Positions 62,233 through 64,000 of a DNA stretch of 64,000 nucleotides are shown here, in pieces. This DNA is from Chionoecetes opilio (lineage: Eukaryota > Arthropoda > Malacostraca > Decapoda > Majidae), in the NCBI GenBank assembly GCA_016584305.1, contig JACEEZ010020019.1, forward strand, positions 345,368-409,367, written 5' to 3'. The position numbers and the translations under genes are program-made. The notes beneath the pieces were generated by a model. It was not told the origin of the DNA. It saw only the letters and a program-made list of their open reading frames with translations, and did no database searches. Numbering within the stretch: the first letter of the stretch is position 1; every line of letters starts with the position of its first letter.

Positions 62233-62462
62233 CATGGTTTGCTTCAGGACAAGAAAACATTATTTACACAAGATTACCTTAAACTAAGCTTGTACATTTT
62301 TTCCTGTGTTAAATGTATAATACAGAACTATATACGTACACCTCTGTACACCTCTTTGTGATTCTAATATGAAACTTTCTTCATATATGGACAATAGCAG
62401 TACTAATGCAAACATCACAATGAACATTTTACAACATTTATCCACATTTATCCTTAGCTAAA

Positions 62463-64000
62463 TTATGAGTCACGATTGCACCCATGACTGCACTTGCAAA
62501 GTAATGTGCAGGGCAGATTATATTATCTTTGATACATCTACACCGTCCTCGGCAACCTGTAGTACGTACATCCACACTTTATCACAGCGCGAAACGCTGC
62601 TCCAGCAGGGGGTAGGTCCATCCACTTGACTTCCCACTCGGTCAAGTCATGTTTTCGAGTCTACCCAAAATCTGCTGGGCTGGGCAGGTGTGGTTCTTTA
62701 TATAGGGCCTGGTTCCAGACGTTTCCAGCTTAGTATCCTACTCGAAGCAGGTGTTGGTATAGACTATCCTGGGTTAGTGGTATATTTTCTATCTCCCTGT
62801 GTTTCTGTGTGGAAAGAGTCTGCTCGGTGCCATTTACATTCTCATCAATGCTTCCTCGATTATACATCAGCACCACAAATCTTTCAAAGGTTGGCAGAAA
62901 GAAGTTCTCTTATATCAGCTGATGTTGGCGTCTGTGCAAGTGTACACAAAGCAGGCGTGATATCTGGGAACATATTCCAAGTAATCCACGCTGTATGTTT
63001 TCCTCTTCCAGCAAAACTGGATGTGGTGTCGGTATGTGGTGTCGGTTGCACCCAGTGAGTGCAAGGAAAGCAGGCAAAGCCTTGCACTGCTGATCGCCCA
63101 ACAACTGAGCCATGAGAGTTGCGTCGATATACCGGAAAGACTTCCCTGTTCAAAAGGCTATATTAAGCTGTTCACATCCTATCCTGTTAGCTTGACTGAC
63201 AGCTAGCACAACAACATCAGTGTCAACAGTCTTGATCGTGATTATCTTCAAACCCTGGGTGACACCATCTGCAGGGTGAAGAAGCATCCGAGTGTCTGCC
63301 TCCTCTTGCGTGCAAGGGGACAAGTGTTCTTCAATAATTATAATCGGTACTGAGCTGCGCACTTTATCTCCAAGAGTCATGACCACTAAAGCATGGAATT
63401 GCTCCCCACTCACTCGTTCACTTAGAAGACTGAACAGTTCTGTCTTGTTACCATCTTCCCGTAGAAATTTTTGCCAGTTTCCAGGCAACTTATTTTTTCC
63501 TTCCACTCTCATTCGTGTGCCTTTACCCCTCTTCGTCCGTGTGGCCGCCTTCAGACTGTCAGGTCTGTAAGTATCGAAGACTATACATCAACACGGCGCA
63601 CACAGCCTCTGAACTGTTTTCCTATGTAGTTCACAAACTCAGATGCATACTCGTCGAATGTCTTTGCTGTGACAGGTTTCATCATATTTACTATAACTGC
63701 ACCATCAATAACAACCATATCTGCATCAGGTTCCGTGCTCTGTGTATTATCCCTGTGTGGGATCACATTTTCCAGACACTGAAGGAGGTCGACTTTTGTG
63801 CCCACTCAAAGTTGTCCATAGTCGGATAGTGAGGGTGGAAAAGAATGATTCTCATGCTTGAAAAAGTCTTCAAGATCAGTATCACGTACTTGGCAAGCAA
63901 TATACAATGTTGAATATAAACTGCGGTCATGGTTCATGGAGAGCAGCTGCTTCTGGGCGCGCGACTTTTCGTTAAGTGTACGTGATCTGAACAACTGCAC
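62463..64000 (-). pseudogene. Second Academ-like nuclease-CXC coding region, runs off the window
   Basis: Minus strand, in order from 64000: DLEDFFKHENHSFPPSLSD and VDLLQCLE (matching ADMQDFFRYENQREPPSLSN of the first copy), VVIDGAVIVNMMKP, RRVDV then by frameshift FDTYRPDSLKAA, KLPGNWQKFLREDGNKTELF, EEADTRMLLH, TVDTDVVVLAV, then by frameshift LALTGC(N/D)TTSSFAGRGKHTAW. Downstream: TFERFVVLMYNRGSIDENVN, LYQHLLR and, near 62590-62463, CGCTYYR, GCRGRCRCIKDN and KCSHGCNRDS before a stop. These are the same five acidic landmarks and CXC domain as at 25411-27224 but strongly diverged, so it is a different subfamily. Several frameshifts. The transposase part would lie beyond the right edge. Confidence 0.7.

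Overview
The window is eukaryotic and carries no recognisable host gene. It is a graveyard of nested transposable elements and simple repeats. It looks like an arthropod genome, most likely a decapod crustacean and perhaps a crab. The reasons are very long (GA)n, (TG)n, (TA)n and (CAGA)n tracts, tRNA-derived SINEs, CR1-type and Jockey-type LINEs, CCTAA/TTAGG-like runs, and a dense hAT, PIF/Harbinger and Academ-like load. The taxon is inferred from repeat style, not from a host marker gene.

Layout. 1-700: GT-rich repeat. 709-5751: a roughly 5 kb inverted-repeat (foldback) structure with about 1 kb arms, holding a non-LTR reverse transcriptase fragment and a short element with a terminal hairpin. 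5752-13650: low-complexity sequence with many homopolymer runs and no readable genes. 13655-17175: a decayed Jockey-type LINE, a 1 kb minisatellite and a GA tract flanked by a perfect 27 bp inverted repeat. 17820-21430: trinucleotide-rich repeats, an internally deleted DNA transposon and an AT block. 21429-21880: SINE. 22266-28001: a complete but frameshifted 5.7 kb Academ-like DNA transposon with about 370 bp terminal inverted repeats and a 3 bp target duplication. 28181-34228: a 6 kb hAT transposon with an 8 bp target duplication, carrying at least four later insertions. 34753-35829: the N-terminal part of a second Academ-like protein. 37469-38320: Ty3/Gypsy integrase. 39174-43690: SINE copies and a noisy transposase copy. 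43789-49868: three TIR elements and a SINE. 51679-52223: TIR element. 53578-54851: Jockey-type LINE 3' end. 55683-59756: CR1-clade LINE, split by two tandem hairpin-ended elements, one of which holds a PIF/Harbinger MITE. 61024-64000: a second Academ-like relative on the minus strand, running off the window.

The most interesting system is the Academ-like family. The 22266-28001 copy encodes, in one nearly continuous coding stretch, an N-terminal Cys/His-rich region, a DDE-type transposase core, a nuclease region and a C-terminal tesmin/TSO1-type CXC domain. The nuclease carries all five acidic landmarks expected of the XPG/FEN1 fold. A strongly diverged second copy at 62463-64000 keeps the same nuclease-CXC order, so the fusion is a family trait and not a chance junction. 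XPG nucleases are known from the AcademX lineage; the CXC fusion is what I would check for novelty.

Nested insertions give a relative chronology at two places. The CR1 LINE was hit by hairpin-ended elements, one of which was hit by a Harbinger MITE. The hAT was hit by a SINE, a hAT MITE and two Harbinger-like MITEs. All protein-coding stretches are broken by stops or frameshifts, so all are annotated as pseudogenes or mobile elements.
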